This document shows, piece after piece, positions 34,382 to 44,127 of a stretch of 64,000 nt of DNA. Origin of the DNA: Palsa-661 sp035535015 (GTDB lineage Bacteria; Actinomycetota; Acidimicrobiia; Acidimicrobiales; UBA8190). The translations under genes were made by a program, and so were the position numbers. Where the stretch lies: positions 37,020 to 101,019 of the forward strand of contig DATLQU010000014.1 of the NCBI GenBank assembly GCA_035535015.1, written 5' to 3'. Within the stretch, counting starts at the first letter, position 1; every line of letters begins with the position of its first letter. The notes under the pieces are model-generated. The model was not told where the DNA came from, did not search any database, and saw only the letters and a program-made list of their open reading frames with translations.

Positions 34382-35331
34382 GCCTGCTCCCCGGTCAGTT
34401 GCAGGTACGTCGCCTCGAGGGTGCTGGTGAGAGGGGCGCAAGAGACCACCGGAACCCCGTCCCGGACGAGACCGGCCAGCAAACCGGCGGCGGCGACGTC
34501 GGAGTCCAACTCGACGTCGACACCCAGAGCCGTCGGCGGGGTGTGGGCATAGCCATGACTGTCGAGGGCGGCCACGAGTTCGGCGGCATTCAAAGCCCAG
34601 AGACGCCACAGGCGGGGGCCGGCGACCCGGACGGCGTCATCGATCCGCCTCTCCCCCACGGCCACGCCATGATCGAAGAAAACGACCCGATCCGCCATCT
34701 GCTCCAGGTCCGAGAGCACATGGCTCGACACGACGACAGCGGCGCCCGCGGCCGCCAACTGCCGGACGAGGCCACGGAGCTCCACCCGGCTGTAGGGATC
34801 GAGTCCGGCGGCCGGCTCATCGAGGAGCAGAACCCGGGGTCGGTGGACGAGGGCTCGCACGAAACCGAGTCTCTGCTTCTGCCCACGCGACAGAACATGG
34901 ACCGGTTGGTCCGAAAACTCCTTCAACCGCGCCAGTTCAATAAGCTCGTCGGCTCGGGCACCCGACTCCCGCCCGAGTCCATAGGCGGCACCGGCGAACC
35001 TCAGGTACTCATGGGCAGTCAAATTGTCGTAGATGCCGAAGGCGTCCGGCACCCATCCCATCTGGCCCCGCACGGCTCGCGCCTGGCGGTCGGGATCACG
35101 ACCGGCCACCAGGACATCGCCTGCATCCCGAGCCAAGAGGGTGGCGAGGACGAGGAGCAGTGTCGTCTTGCCGGCTCCGTTCGGACCCACCATTCCCGTG
35201 ACTTCGCCATAGGCGGCGGTGAAATCCACTCCCCGGAGGGCTTCGACGGCTCCGAAGCGACGCCGGACACCCCGGGCAGATACGCCGTCACCCACGGCGG
35301 AATGCTCAGTGACGACCTCGTGGACTGTCAC
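34378..35331 (-). CDS. ABC transporter ATP-binding protein
   Basis: The 317-aa protein has Walker A GPNGAGKTT near residue 50, the signature region LSRGQKQRLGFVRAL near 144, Walker B VLLLDEPAAGLDP near 166 and the switch His in SSHVLSDLEQMADR. The C-terminal 90 residues form a DrrA/CcmA-like regulatory extension. It starts with GTG behind GGAGGGGG. It powers the permease encoded immediately downstream. Confidence 0.9.
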   Translation of the reverse strand: MTVHEVVTEHSAVGDGVSARGVRRRFGAVEALRGVDFTAAYGEVTGMVGPNGAGKTTLLLVLATLLARDAGDVLVAGRDPDRQARAVRGQMGWVPDAFGIYDNLTAHEYLRFAGAAYGLGRESGARADELIELARLKEFSDQPVHVLSRGQKQRLGFVRALVHRPRVLLLDEPAAGLDPYSRVELRGLVRQLAAAGAAVVVSSHVLSDLEQMADRVVFFDHGVAVGERRIDDAVRVAGPRLWRLWALNAAELVAALDSHGYAHTPPTALGVDVELDSDVAAAGLLAGLVRDGVPVVSCAPLTSTLEATYLQLTGEQA

Positions 35332-35501
35332 CCCCGCACCCCCTCCGGCAGTCGGCTCCGAGAGATCCGACCATCCCCACCGTAGCCCGGGTGAGCGTGT
35401 TCAAGACCGAGTTACCGGTAGCCGATATCGAGACTGGCGCGCTGCTCAGTCAGTGCCGGGCTCCGTGTCCCGGCGCCGTCCCAGGGGAGGATCTTTCGTG
35501 G

Positions 35502-37333
35502 GTGAGCACACCGACAACGGCAACCGGTGGCGTTCACGTCCGGCCTCTGGCCGGCGTCGTGGTCGTCGTCGTGTTCGCCACCCCGGTCGCCTTCTCGATC
35601 GCCATGGTGGCATTGGTGGGGTTCCTGTGGGGACCCACGTCGACGACCGGTGCAACGTTCGTGAGGTGGGTGGCCATCCTGGGCACCTCGACCATGGTGT
35701 TCGTCGCCGGTGAACGCCTGGCGCGCCGAGCCCTGCCTCTCGGCGTCCTCTTGAAGATGGGGCATGGTCTTTCCCGGACGAGCTCCCAAGCGCTTCTCCG
35801 TTGCCCGGCGGACGGGGACGACCAGAGACTTGAGCCGCCGCATCGACGAAGCCCGGGACCTGGGCATATCCGACGAGCCGACCATCGCCGCCGAACAGAT
35901 CGTGGCCCTAGCCGCCACGTTGAGCGCCCACGACCGAAGGACCCGGGGGCACGCAGAGCCAGTGCGCGCCTTCACCGACTTGATGGCCGAAGAACTTCGT
36001 CTCCCCGACGACGGTCGCGACCGACTGCGGTGGTCCGCCCTTCTGCACGACGTCGGCACGCTGACCGTCCACGCTGACATCTTGAACAAGCCCGGCGCGC
36101 TCTCCGACGACGAATGGGAAGCCATGCGTCAGCATCCACTCGAAGGCGCTCGGCTCACGGCGCCGTTGGCAGCATGGCTCGGGCCCTGGGCCAACACGAT
36201 CGCTGAACATCACGAGCGCTTCGATGGTCGGGGCTACCCCTTTGCGCTCGCCGGCCACGAGATCTCCACGGGTGGCCGCATCGTCGGCCTGGCCGACTGC
36301 TACGACACCATGACCAGTCTTCGCAGCTACAAAGAAGCCGATGACCGCCGAAGAGGCTCGCGCGGAACTGGCCGTCTGCGCCGGCACGCAATTCGACCCG
36401 GTCAAGGTGCGTGCCTTCCTGGATGTCTCGGTCGGTCGGCTGCACGCCGTGGCCCCACTCTCATGGATCGGCTCGCTCCCCTTCGGGAACCTGGGACCCC
36501 AGCTGGCCCGTTTGGCCGCCACCGGGGGGCGGCTGGGCGTCGCAGGCGTGGCCGCCACCGTGGGAGTCGTCGGCCTGGCCGCGGGACAACGCGCCGTCGC
36601 CTCGACCCACCCGACCGACCTGATGGCGACACGCGGTGGTGGAAATGGCAATGCCGGAAGCCAGGCACACGACACCGGGACCACACCCTCGACAGGCGCG
36701 GGAGCGTCGTCGGGCCGGCCTGTCGGCTCCGGCGGTCGAGGGACGTCATCGTCGAGCCCTCCCCGTCCGGGATCGACGACGGCCATGGCGAACGGCCCCG
36801 TCGGCAAGGCGCCGACAGGTTCGGGCTACGGGGGAAGCGGACCGAACGGGAGTGGAACAGGCGGAGGAGCCCCCGGCTCTGTCCCCGGGGGAGGCGACCC
36901 GAGCGGGAGCGGTGAGGGCACGACGACCACTGTGGCGTCGGGTTCGCCTCCAACCGTGCCGACCACCACGATCGGCCAATCCCCTCCGGTCTCGAGCACG
37001 ACGACGACCACCGCTCCGCCACCTCTCGTCGCCCCCGGCTCCTTGACGGTGAAAAGCGGCTGTCAGGTCCTGATCCTGGCGCCCGAAGCGACATTGACCT
37101 GGACGTCGAGCCCCACGACCCGGGTGACCGGCGACACCATCCTCCGACGCAGCACCAAGACGGGGTCGTACAGCACTGTGGCCAGCGTGACTCCACGCAC
37201 GGTGGTCAGCTACACGGACACGACCGTCGGTGGCCTCCGGGCGGTCTACTGGTACAAGGTCGTGGCAGTGGCGGGCGGGGAATCGGCCTCCAGCGGACCG
37301 GCGTCGATGACAACGCCGACACTGTGCCTGTGA
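35502..37333 (+). pseudogene. Membrane HD-GYP phosphohydrolase gene broken by two +1 frameshifts
   Basis: Three frames join into one protein. Frame 1 encodes two membrane helices and ends normally at ...LPLGVLLKMG. Frame 2, from 35764, gives MVFPGRAPKRFSVARRTGTTR, the HD motif (ALLHDVGTL) and HHERFDGRGYPFALAGHE. Frame 3, from 36332, gives KKPMTAEEARAELAVCAGTQFDP, a third helix, a Gly/Ser/Thr-rich linker and a fibronectin III-like end. Shifts map to GGGG at 35759-35762 and AAA at 36331-36333, each one base too long. Restored length from GTG 35502 (GGGGAGG upstream) is about 609 aa. Sequencing error is possible. Confidence 0.75.
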
Positions 37334-37379
37334 GTGTCACCGGACCTGAAAAACCTCAGCGAACGGCTACTTTGAGGTC

Positions 37380-40300
37380 GTGCCCGTCTGCCCGAATTGC
37401 ACTACCGCCAATCCCGACGGGAACGTCTTCTGCGGCCAGTGTGGAACACCGCTCGACGCCACCGGTTGCCCTTCGTGCTCCGCCCCCAATCCCGTCGGAC
37501 AGCCTTTCTGCGGCCAGTGCGGAACACCCCTGGACGCCGGATCGGTAAAAGGGATCGTCCCGGCGGTCGAAGAGCGGAAGCTGGCGACTGTCCTCTTCGC
37601 CGACGTCGTGGGCTTCACTTCACTGGCCGAACGAACTGACCCGGAAGTCGTGGCCCGAATCGTGGACACGGCCTTCCGCGAGTTGGCCGATGTGGTGGCC
37701 GATCACGGTGGCACCGTCGACAAATACATGGGTGACTCGATGATGGCCGTCTTCGGAGTCCCCGTCGCCCACGACGATGACGCCGAGCGGGCCGTGGCCG
37801 CCGGCTTGGCCGTACGGGAACTCGGAGGTGATCTCGCCTTTTCGATCGGGATCAACTCGGGAGAGGTCATGGCCACGGCGGTGGGTGCCGGCGGTGCGGT
37901 CACGGTGATCGGCGACACCGTCAACGTGGCGGCCCGTCTCGAGAAGGTGGCGGCGCCAGGCGAGGTCCTCTGTGGTCGGCTCACGGCCGAGCTGGCCGGT
38001 CGACGTATCTGGTTTCGCGAACGCCAGCCCGTCGTCCTGAAGGGCAAGCAAGAGCCGGTCGGCGTCTGGGAGGCCGTGGCCCTTCGCCCTGCCGACGTCG
38101 AGCCCATCGTCGACGGTCCCGCCCTCGTCGGACGCGATGACGAACTGTCCTTCCTCATGGCGCAATGGCGTCGGGTGCGACGTGATCACCAAAATCACGA
38201 TGTTCTTCTGTGTGGCGAGGCCGGTTCCGGTAAGACGCGGTTGCTGAACGAACTGGCGCGCGCCGTCACCGCGGAAGGAACGGTCATTCGCACCACGTAC
38301 CCGGCCTACGGCTCGATGGGAGGGACTCGCGTGGCGGCCGAAGTCATTCGCCAGCTGGGGCCGGCGCACGACGATGAGGTAACCGCCAGACTCCGCTCGA
38401 TCGGTGGCGAGTTGGACCCGTCTCTGAAGGCGATCGACCCGGCCGGGATCCCCCAGGAGCAGATGTGGGCTTTTGCCCGGCTGTTGCAGGAAAAGGCGGC
38501 TGACCGGCCGTTGCTCCTCATCATCGACGACATGCACCACAGCGGGGACCGGACACTCGAGATCCTGGGCGAGTTGTCCGGCCGGCTCGGCAATGTGGCG
38601 CTCCTCACAATTCTGGCCGGCCGAACCGAGCCCGGCCAGTGGCTCACCCATTTCCCGGCGGCCACCACGGTGCGCATCGGGCCGCTCAGCCGGGTCGATG
38701 CGACGACTTTGGCCAATGCGTTCGTCTGCGAAAAGCCCCTGGCCGCCGAGGCCGCCGAGTTCCTGGTGGACCGGGCCAGCGGTAACCCTCTGTACCTCCG
38801 TGAGTTGGTGGCCATGGCCCGTTCCCGGGGATCACTGGTCGACGACGGCGATCGGTACCGGCTGGCCACCCACGCCACCATCCCCGCCACGCTGCAGGCC
38901 CTCCTGGCCGCCCGGCTCGACGCCCTCGAGCCCAGCCAGAAGCTCGGACTGCAGCATGTCGCCGTGGTGGGGGAAGCGGCCACCGTCGAGCAGGTGGCCG
39001 GCCTTGGATCTTCGGATGCCGCCTCCACCTTGCGTTCCCTGGTCGAGGTGGGCCTGCTGCGCCACAGTCCCGAGGGACGGTTTGACACCGTCGACGCCAT
39101 GCTTCGTGAGGTCGCCTACGAAACACTCCCCCACAACGTCCGGGGCGAGCTCCATCGACAGGCCTCCGTGATGGTGGCGACGCCCGAGGAGAGAGCCCGC
39201 CACCTCGAACGCGCCGTCGTCTACCTGGCCGACGACCCGGACGTGGCTGCCGAGGCGGTGCAGGCGCTGGTGGTGGCCGGCCAGGCGTTCGCCGAGGCCT
39301 CCCGCCATCTCGACGCGGCCCGGCTCCTCGAGCGAGCCCAGGCGCTCGGTTGTCTCGAATCTGCCGCGCTTCTGACCCTGGCCAAGATGCAAGCGCTGTG
39401 CAGCCGCGACGAGGATGCTCTGAAGACGCTGTCTCTGATCGATGACGACCCCAGCGACCCCACCATCGCCGTGGAGCGCGACCATACGGCAGCGGCGTCA
39501 AGGATGTTCGCCGATCCCTCGTCGGCTCTGCCCGGTCTCAGAGAGGCAGCCGGACAATGGCGCTCCCTGGGCAACATTACGAAGGAGGCGTGGGCACGGG
39601 CCAACCTCGGTGTGGCCTCCTTCAATCTGAGCCTCATGGAACAAGCGGCGATCGAGCTCGAACAGGCACTGGAGATATTCACCGACACAGGCGACAAGGC
39701 CGGCACAGTGGCCGTGTCATCTTTCCTGTGCCTGGTGAAGCCCGCTGATCCCCGGGTCCCGGATTGGCTGGCCGAGGCACTCGAGTTCGCCGATGCCGCC
39801 GGTGACCGGTCGAGACAGATCAACGTGCTCACCACTTTGACCTGGAATCACTTCATCCGTTCCTTCTGCGGGGCGACACAGGAGATGGCGGAAGCGGAAG
39901 GTTTCGCCCGGCGCCTGACGGACGTCGCCGAGGAGATCGGAGCCCGCGACCAGGCCATCCAGGGTTGGAGCCTTCTGACGATCATGGCCCGACTGAGCGG
40001 ACGTCTCGATGAGGCAGCCGAGCACGCCATCTCCCTGCAACGGGTCTCGGGTGGACAGCGCCACGAGCCGTGGCTCGGATGGGCGGCGAGCTATGTGGTG
40101 GCCGTCGCCCGTGGCGCGGTCGGCGCCGCTCCTCCCTTCCCGCCGCCCACCTGGCGCGACCCCGTTGTGGGCATGGCCGAGATCGTCATCGAGGCCGAGC
40201 TGACCATGGCCGGCCGGGTGGGCGAAACCCTCGAAAGGGTCGAGACGATCGAACGGCCGCAACTCGGGCCACTGGCTGATCTGGCTCGGGTCTTTCAGGC

Positions 40301-40592
40301 GCTGGCCCTCGTCCTCGCCGGACGTGTCGACGAGGCGAGGCCGTGGGTGGAACGGGCGTCAGCCGCCGCCCGAGCTCTGAATGCCACCACGACAGCGGCA
40401 GCCGCCGCGGCACTGTGGGCCGAGATCGTGGGCGACACGTCAGGACTCCCGGACCGGCCACGAGAGGCGAACAGTGTGACCGACATGCTCGTCCTGCGGG
40501 CCTATGCCAGCCAGGGCGATGCCGCGGCAGGCGAGATCCTGCGCCGCGGCGCCGTGGACCTGTCCATGCCCGGTCTGATCATCGGACCGTAG
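37380..40592 (+). CDS. Zinc-ribbon / class III nucleotidyl cyclase / AAA ATPase / TPR-like protein
   Basis: The 1070-aa protein starts with two CxxC-x12-CxxC zinc ribbons (residues 4-50). The cyclase domain (about 66-235) keeps both metal Asp (75 in FADVVGFT and 119 in YMGDSMM), Lys115 and Asp179 for base recognition, and Asn182 and Arg186 of VNVAARLE, so it looks active and adenylate-type. An AAA/STAND-like ATPase follows (Walker A GEAGSGKT at 279-286, Walker B LLLIIDDMHH), and then helical repeats to the end. It probably links an ATPase-repeat sensor to cAMP synthesis. Confidence 0.85.
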   Translation: MPVCPNCTTANPDGNVFCGQCGTPLDATGCPSCSAPNPVGQPFCGQCGTPLDAGSVKGIVPAVEERKLATVLFADVVGFTSLAERTDPEVVARIVDTAFRELADVVADHGGTVDKYMGDSMMAVFGVPVAHDDDAERAVAAGLAVRELGGDLAFSIGINSGEVMATAVGAGGAVTVIGDTVNVAARLEKVAAPGEVLCGRLTAELAGRRIWFRERQPVVLKGKQEPVGVWEAVALRPADVEPIVDGPALVGRDDELSFLMAQWRRVRRDHQNHDVLLCGEAGSGKTRLLNELARAVTAEGTVIRTTYPAYGSMGGTRVAAEVIRQLGPAHDDEVTARLRSIGGELDPSLKAIDPAGIPQEQMWAFARLLQEKAADRPLLLIIDDMHHSGDRTLEILGELSGRLGNVALLTILAGRTEPGQWLTHFPAATTVRIGPLSRVDATTLANAFVCEKPLAAEAAEFLVDRASGNPLYLRELVAMARSRGSLVDDGDRYRLATHATIPATLQALLAARLDALEPSQKLGLQHVAVVGEAATVEQVAGLGSSDAASTLRSLVEVGLLRHSPEGRFDTVDAMLREVAYETLPHNVRGELHRQASVMVATPEERARHLERAVVYLADDPDVAAEAVQALVVAGQAFAEASRHLDAARLLERAQALGCLESAALLTLAKMQALCSRDEDALKTLSLIDDDPSDPTIAVERDHTAAASRMFADPSSALPGLREAAGQWRSLGNITKEAWARANLGVASFNLSLMEQAAIELEQALEIFTDTGDKAGTVAVSSFLCLVKPADPRVPDWLAEALEFADAAGDRSRQINVLTTLTWNHFIRSFCGATQEMAEAEGFARRLTDVAEEIGARDQAIQGWSLLTIMARLSGRLDEAAEHAISLQRVSGGQRHEPWLGWAASYVVAVARGAVGAAPPFPPPTWRDPVVGMAEIVIEAELTMAGRVGETLERVETIERPQLGPLADLARVFQALALVLAGRVDEARPWVERASAAARALNATTTAAAAAALWAEIVGDTSGLPDRPREANSVTDMLVLRAYASQGDAAAGEILRRGAVDLSMPGLIIGP

Positions 40593-40626
40593 GCGTCGAG
40601 CAGTAGCCGCCGCCGATCCCGTTCGC

Positions 40627-41757
40627 CTACGAACCCCCGGCCGCCGGCGACACCTCGACGTCGGTCCACCCACCCCCGTCAGAGGCTGATCGGCGTATGG
40701 CATCGAGAACGGTCATCATGGCCACGCCGTCGGCGAAGGTGGCCGGCCGGGGACCACGCAGTGGGCGTTGCAGGATCAGGTCCCGAAAGCTGGCGGCCAG
40801 CCTCATGTACGGCCCGTACTCAACCCCGAAGGTGATCATTCGCTCGTAGGTGGTGGTCACCGAACCGGGAGGAAGGGCGGGTGCATGAACCATCGGCATG
40901 TCCTCGATGACCGGCAGTGTCCTCAGGCCGGCGGCCGATGCCACTTTCACAGTGGCCCCCACACCCTCGATCCAGGCGGTGGCCGACGATCCCGTCACCC
41001 GGGTCTCGACCATGATTCCGTAGTCCGACGCCGTGCTCTGGAGCGTCCCTACACAGCCGTTGATCATCCGAAAGTGGATCACGAACCCGTCGTCAGCGCT
41101 CATGGGCCGATCGACGACATGGACGAGAGAGGCGCTCACGCCCTGGAACTCGCCCAGTGTCGCCCTGATCTGGTCGATCAGTTGCGATCCATGTGCCGCC
41201 AACCATCCGCCGCTCGAATTCGCGTCCGACCACCACGGCGGAATCTCGGCATCGCTATCGGCCAGCATCGGGACATGCATGAGCCACGTGGCGATGCGCG
41301 GTCTTCCGATCTCCCCGTCGGCGACGGCTCGAGCGAGAAGAGCTTGACCAGCGTCGTAGCGGAACTCGGTGCCCAGGAGATGCACGACACCGGCGTTCTC
41401 GGCGGCGGCCAGGACCTTGCGTGCTTCTGCCGTGTCGGCGGCAAAGGGCTTTTCGCACAACACGTGCCGGCCGGATGCGATGGCTTCGAGGGCGAGATCG
41501 GCATGGGTGAGTGGTGGGGTGGCGATCGTCACCGCTATCACATCGGGGCGATCCAGAGCTTCGGCCAAAGACGTACAAGCCGTCGGGACCTCGAACATCC
41601 GGGCTCGTTCCGCCGTCTTGGCGGCATCACGACCCACGACGGCCACGACATCGAATCCGGCCGCCCGCAGGGCACGCACGTGTGTGTAGCACCCGAACCC
41701 GGTTCCCACGACGACGGCTCCGAGTGCCCGCTCACCGGTCGGCGCGCCGGTGTTCAT
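40627..41757 (-). CDS. Gfo/Idh/MocA family oxidoreductase
   Basis: The 376-aa protein has Rossmann start GAVVVGTGFGCYTHVRALRAAGF, the catalytic Lys motif HVLCEKPFAADTAEAR near residue 100, and a C-terminal domain with WWSDANSSGGWLAAHGSQLIDQIR. It is only distantly related to the 14.6-kb member. It should be an NAD(P)-dependent enzyme acting on a sugar, inositol or related alcohol. Confidence 0.85.
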   Translation of the reverse strand: MNTGAPTGERALGAVVVGTGFGCYTHVRALRAAGFDVVAVVGRDAAKTAERARMFEVPTACTSLAEALDRPDVIAVTIATPPLTHADLALEAIASGRHVLCEKPFAADTAEARKVLAAAENAGVVHLLGTEFRYDAGQALLARAVADGEIGRPRIATWLMHVPMLADSDAEIPPWWSDANSSGGWLAAHGSQLIDQIRATLGEFQGVSASLVHVVDRPMSADDGFVIHFRMINGCVGTLQSTASDYGIMVETRVTGSSATAWIEGVGATVKVASAAGLRTLPVIEDMPMVHAPALPPGSVTTTYERMITFGVEYGPYMRLAASFRDLILQRPLRGPRPATFADGVAMMTVLDAIRRSASDGGGWTDVEVSPAAGGS

Positions 41758-41857
41758 GGTGCGTCTTCAGAGTGACAGAGGTCGACCACCTGCTTCATGG
41801 CGCCCATCATGGCGGAATGGAGCCGGTCCGGCTCAACAGACACTCGGATCCCGAATT

Positions 41858-41896
41858 GGGGAGAGGGGGGCGCAAAGCGCCCCTGCCCCCTCTCCC
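41858..41896 (-). terminator. Strong GC hairpin downstream of the secreted-protein gene
   Basis: The left arm GGGGAGAGGGGGGCGC (41858-41873), an AAA loop, and a right arm from GCGCCCC to CCTCTCCC (41877-41896) form a long stem with a small internal bulge. It lies about 95 bp past the stop of the minus-strand secreted-protein gene and about 100 bp upstream of the Gfo/Idh/MocA start. There is no T-run. It probably insulates the two genes. Confidence 0.55.
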
Positions 41897-41989
41897 TCTC
41901 ACCGTCGACAAGGAGGTGAGATCGGGCGATCCCCTCAGTTCCGGGGATCGCTTGGAACCGTTGCCCCGGTCAGCCGGGACTGGGAAACC

Positions 41990-43003
41990 TCATGTGACCT
42001 GAGGCGGCTTCACGATGAACGTTCCCTGGTAGCTCGGGTGATTCCCGGGGATGTTGAACGCCACATCGGCGATGGCCGTGGAACCGGTGGCGGCCGCCGC
42101 ACACGAGATCCCCATGAAGACGAACACGGCGTTGCCGTCATCGTCGATCGTCGTAAAGGGCTCGTTACCCGACGTCGTCGTGAGATTCCCCGGACCTCCG
42201 GTGTTGTGCGGATTACCCGACACATCCCCGCTGGTCAGACCACCGGCCAGCGTCGTGTTCCCCGGCTCCCAGAGCCACCCGCCCGAACAGCTGGATTCGA
42301 GCTGGATATCGCTGATCTCCGCCTGCTGTTCGGCGAACACCGGGTCGGCTTCGACGTAGAAGACGGCATAGACATCGGAATCGCCGCTCGGAAGCGTGTT
42401 GCCGGTCTCCACCTCGGTGGGCGGAGCCGCCGTGACGCCGGCCGGGGTGGGCACAGGAGGACTCACCGTCAACGTGGCCGGGACGGTCGTGAAGGGCGCG
42501 GCGACGAGACTGGCATCGACGCGGTCCGTGCCGGGCGCACAGTCCGTTCCCGAAACCACGACGTTGGCGTTCCCGTCGGTGTCCAGAACCAGAAATACGT
42601 GGTTCGTGGATGTGACCGGCGCGATCGTGGGGCCGCTGGGCACACCCTGGAGATCGCTGAAGGTGACAGTGCCTCCGCAGGTCGCTGTCAACTGCGACGA
42701 GTCGATGGAGACCGTTTGACCCGCTGCGGCCACGTCTTCGAACTCGATGACGGCATGAACCTCAGCTTGTCCTGTTTCCACCAACGCGTTGGGAGCGATG
42801 GTCAGGCTCGGGGTTCCGGGAGGACCGCCACCCGCGGCGATGCACTTGGCATTGGTCAAGGCCTTCTTCGGATGATGCAGACACCATGCTGGCGAACCCA
42901 CGTGATTCTTCTTTGCCGACGCGACTCCGGACATGCCCAAAAGGGGCATGCATATGACGACGGTCAGTGAAATCAACCGCACGATCTTTCGACGACCAAT
43001 CAA
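41990..43003 (-). CDS. Secreted two-domain beta protein with DxDGNA loops (paralogue of the IS-disrupted gene at 56.7 kb)
   Basis: The 337-aa protein has a clear signal peptide (IVRLISLTVVICMPLLGMSGVASA). The mature part has two related units: residues 60-185 (ALVETGQAEVHAVIEF... SSQLTATCGG... LDTDGNANVVVSGTDCAPG... LVAAPFTTVPATLTVSPP) and 195-337 (TEVETGN... VYAVFYVEADPVFAEQ... ESSCSGGW... IDDDGNAVFVFMGISC). The D-x-DGNA loops could bind calcium, and paired Cys suggest disulfides. No known family was recognised. The 56.7-kb relic aligns from the first residue of the signal peptide. Confidence 0.75.
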   Translation of the reverse strand: MIGRRKIVRLISLTVVICMPLLGMSGVASAKKNHVGSPAWCLHHPKKALTNAKCIAAGGGPPGTPSLTIAPNALVETGQAEVHAVIEFEDVAAAGQTVSIDSSQLTATCGGTVTFSDLQGVPSGPTIAPVTSTNHVFLVLDTDGNANVVVSGTDCAPGTDRVDASLVAAPFTTVPATLTVSPPVPTPAGVTAAPPTEVETGNTLPSGDSDVYAVFYVEADPVFAEQQAEISDIQLESSCSGGWLWEPGNTTLAGGLTSGDVSGNPHNTGGPGNLTTTSGNEPFTTIDDDGNAVFVFMGISCAAAATGSTAIADVAFNIPGNHPSYQGTFIVKPPQVT

Positions 43004-43764
43004 TGGACCTGCTCCTTGTCACTTTCGGGTGAGGTAACCCACTTGAGTTCACAGCACATTAGTGACGTCATCTTCGGCCGACGCGGATAGACAAGCCATC
43101 GTCATAGATGATGAGTCGCTCTCGGAAGTAACCGAGTCACAGATCAAGAACTCATCGCTCTGTCTTGATCAGGTAAAGACTGTTGGCGTGAGTATCTTCA
43201 CTGTTTGCGACATAAGTCCTCGCCAGGCAGCAATACGCGGTCGAGTATTAACGGTATGTACGTGAATCGTTCGAGGCCAGAGAGAATTGTGTCTCTTCGT
43301 AGTTGACTCGTCACCTCGCCCCGTCATTAAAATCGCTACGCTCCGAGGTCTCGACACGTTCACTCTTGGTATTAGTTCACTTTGAGTACGAATACACAAC
43401 CCGCCATGATCGGAACAGGGCCTCGCGGCAGTGGTGATGAAGCCGTCGGCCTCTAAAGGACGTCGACCTGGTTCACGATGGTGCGATGCGAGGCGGAATC
43501 CTCGTCGGACCCTTACCGGGGCGCGATTTACGAGGATCAGTCGGCGTCATGCGCCGTGCCGAGAAGGATGGATGTGACCCTGCGGACCCTGCCTACGCCA
43601 TCGCTCGACCACGTACAACTCCCGGCCCGGTGACCGCCCCCCTTGCTCTCGCCGCCCCCCACCATCTCGACACCGGCCGGTGGCCGTGAGCACCGCCGCC
43701 GCCGTTGCTCCTGTAGCGTCCCCCCCTGGCCCAGCGAGCTCAGCGGCGGCGAGAGGGGATTGTC
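43004..43764. other. 761-bp gap, lower GC in its middle part
   Basis: No convincing gene was found. The stretch about 43060-43400 is visibly richer in A and T than its surroundings, with many short repeats of the TCGT/ACGA kind. It should carry the promoter of the secreted-protein gene. A 67-codon open frame at 43062-43265 has no ribosome binding site and no recognisable product. From 43480 the sequence returns to high GC and leads into the DUF4234 gene. Confidence 0.5.
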
Positions 43765-44127
43765 ATGGCGGGTGGACCGGTGGGAAAGATTCGGGGACCC
43801 TGGATCGTCATCCTGTTGTCGTTGATCACCCTCGGCATCTACAGCCTTTATTGGCAGTACGCCACCTTCAAAGAGATGAAGGATCACTCCGGGACGGGCA
43901 TCGGTGGCGGTTTGGGCCTGCTCTTCGCCATCATCCTAGGGATAGTCAACATCTTCCTGATGCCTGCGGAGGTGGGGAATCTGTACGCCACCGAAGGTCA
44001 GGAGAAGCCGGTTAGCGGAGTGACCGGCTTCTGGGTCCTCCTCCCGATCGTGGGCGGATTCGTCTGGCTGATCAAGACCCAGGGGCGACTCAACCGCTAT
44101 TGGGCAGCGCACGGCGCCACCACATGA
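43765..44127 (+). CDS. DUF4234-domain membrane protein
   Basis: The 120-aa protein has WIVILLSLITLGIYSLYWQYATFKEMKDHSG, the DUF4234 hallmark, then two further hydrophobic segments (LLFAIILGIVNIFLMPAEV and GFWVLLPIVGGFVWLIKTQGRLNRYW). Three or four membrane segments are likely. The function of the family is unknown. AGGGGATTGTC precedes the ATG. Confidence 0.82.
   Translation: MAGGPVGKIRGPWIVILLSLITLGIYSLYWQYATFKEMKDHSGTGIGGGLGLLFAIILGIVNIFLMPAEVGNLYATEGQEKPVSGVTGFWVLLPIVGGFVWLIKTQGRLNRYWAAHGATT

Noticed and set aside
43062..43265. 67-codon frame in the AT-richer gap
   Set aside because: There is no ribosome binding site, it has weak codon structure, and it lies opposite the expected promoter of the secreted-protein gene.
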